DNA of 64,000 bases from Paracoccus rhizosphaerae (GTDB lineage: Bacteria > Pseudomonadota > Alphaproteobacteria > Rhodobacterales > Rhodobacteraceae): the NCBI RefSeq assembly GCF_026162645.1, contig NZ_JAOTBE010000003.1:81866-145865 (forward strand). Reading direction: 5' to 3'. Position 1 is the first letter of the stretch; each line of letters starts with the position of its first letter. The notes under the pieces were generated by a model. That model had not been told where the DNA came from. It searched no databases and was given only the letters and a program-made list of their open reading frames with translations. The position numbers and the translations under genes were made by a program. Shown piece after piece: positions 63,582 through 64,000 of this stretch.

Positions 63582-63873
63582 CAGCTGTCGCTGAACCTAG
63601 ATCGGGCCCCTCTTGGTGAAGGTGCTGCGCCTGAAGGTCTTTCGCCCTGGAAGGAAGGGACCCTGCTGGAAGCCGGCTGCTGCAGGTCACGACCCTCACG
63701 TCGCGACTGCGGCCAGGTCCACTCGTGATATGCCTAACCGGCATTCAGCCGAATACGGTCGGCGAGGCTGAAGCCAGAAGGCCAGCCGCAAGGCAACTCA
63801 CAGACAAAGCCGCAGGGTGATCAGGAGGCCGCACCTTCGGAGGCAGAAACCCTCTCCACATCAGCGACAGCTG
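63582..63873. repeat. 292-base segment bounded by 13-bp inverted repeats
   Basis: CAGCTGTCGCTGA at 63582-63594 and its exact reverse complement TCAGCGACAGCTG at 63861-63873. No recognisable gene between them; a 72-codon minus-strand frame at 63526-63744 looks unprotein-like. It may be a small non-autonomous element or scar. It abuts the IS21-type end. Confidence 0.4.
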
Positions 63874-64000
63874 TCACACGACATCAGGAACCGACCCCTC
63901 GGCGTCATGAGGAACTGACCCCCTCCATTTTGGTCTGAACGTTGCTGGTGTCTTGCGCAGTCTGTAGCTCTCGCCTCGGATGGTCACGACGTGGCTGTGG
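63866..64000 (-). mobile_element. End of an IS21-family insertion sequence (cut by window edge)
   Basis: The edge carries the end of an istB-type gene and two near-repeats of the form TCAGGAAC-CGACCCC and TGAGGAAC-TGACCCC (63881-63896 and about 63906-63924), typical of the multiple end repeats of IS21-family elements. The outer end is near 63872. The rest of the element lies outside the window. Confidence 0.7.
63874..63999 (-). CDS. istB: IS21 helper ATPase IstB, C-terminal fragment
   Basis: The last 41 codons of a minus-strand frame ending with TGA at 63876-63874. The visible start is HSHVVTIRGESYRLRKTPAT, matching the C-terminus of IstB (consensus HxHVVxIxGxSYRL). IstB is the AAA+ protein that partners the IstA transposase for strand transfer. 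The frame runs on past the conserved end into the IS terminus, giving an extra tail (WRGSVPHDAEGSVPDVV) that reads through the terminal repeats. Whether the upstream part is intact cannot be seen. Confidence 0.78.
   Translation of the reverse strand, partial: HSHVVTIRGESYRLRKTPATFRPKWRGSVPHDAEGSVPDVV

Noticed and set aside
63526..63744. 72-codon minus-strand frame in the region after argC
   Set aside because: No similarity recognised, no ribosome site, and it spans the inverted repeats.

Overview
The window is one continuous, GC-rich, gene-dense chromosomal segment of an alphaproteobacterium. The best fit is a methylotrophic member of the Rhodobacteraceae close to Paracoccus. This rests on the order fghA-xoxF-cytochrome c-xoxJ, a FIST/hybrid kinase/LuxR regulator set beside pqqABCDE, an alphaproteobacterial SOS box of the form GAAC-N7-GAAC, and the replication cluster rpsT-dnaA-dnaN-recF-gyrB. 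Genus is an inference from gene content; no rRNA or tRNA gene was seen.

Layout. 1-11353: the end of S-formylglutathione hydrolase, then a lanthanide-type methanol dehydrogenase operon (xoxF, xoxG, xoxJ, CXXCW rhodanese-like protein). A short opposite operon follows (secreted DUF protein, MxaD-like protein, beta-propeller). Then comes a long operon with a periplasmic binding protein, a YVTN propeller, an acidic secreted protein, an ABC ATPase, a permease and a secreted hypothetical. 11357-15348: housekeeping and accessory genes (GT2, ornithine cyclodeaminase family, HAD phosphatase, MFS). 15436-18831: lolA, then a radical SAM protein and a UdgX fusion behind a SOS box. 19012-24173: FAD monooxygenase, SDR, AMP nucleosidase, HU, EamA transporter. 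24269-29869: the four-gene ligase-associated DNA repair operon. 29885-30637: an outer-membrane barrel. 31142-38253: gyrB, recF, dnaN, dnaA, rpsT. 38353-42432: enoyl-CoA hydratase, mutM, ubiE, ubiB. 42433-51985: two secreted orphans, hybrid kinase, FIST protein, response regulator, SoxYZ-like carrier, pqqEDCBA, and a divergent zinc metallohydrolase. 52064-58375: aglEFGAK alpha-glucoside uptake and hydrolysis. 58458-62520: GAF/Fis regulator, aldehyde dehydrogenase, topoisomerase IB, DUF779. 62585-63502: argC. 63503-64000: noncoding repeats and the end of an IS21-family element.

How the genes work together. XoxF oxidises methanol (and perhaps formaldehyde) with PQQ and passes electrons to XoxG. 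FghA finishes glutathione-dependent formaldehyde oxidation to formate. PqqA-E make the cofactor about 48 kb away. The SoxYZ-like carrier, the metallohydrolases, the CXXCW protein, the propellers and the ABC system are the poorly understood quinoprotein-associated set, and the FIST/kinase/regulator operon is the likely control unit. The aldehyde dehydrogenase with its GAF/Fis regulator and DUF779 would handle acetaldehyde from quinoprotein alcohol oxidation.

Least explained and most interesting: the xox-linked ABC system with its Asp-rich secreted protein, the SOS box in front of the radical SAM-UdgX pair, a small leader ORF whose stop overlaps the rpsT ribosome binding site, and the two secreted orphans below the kinase.
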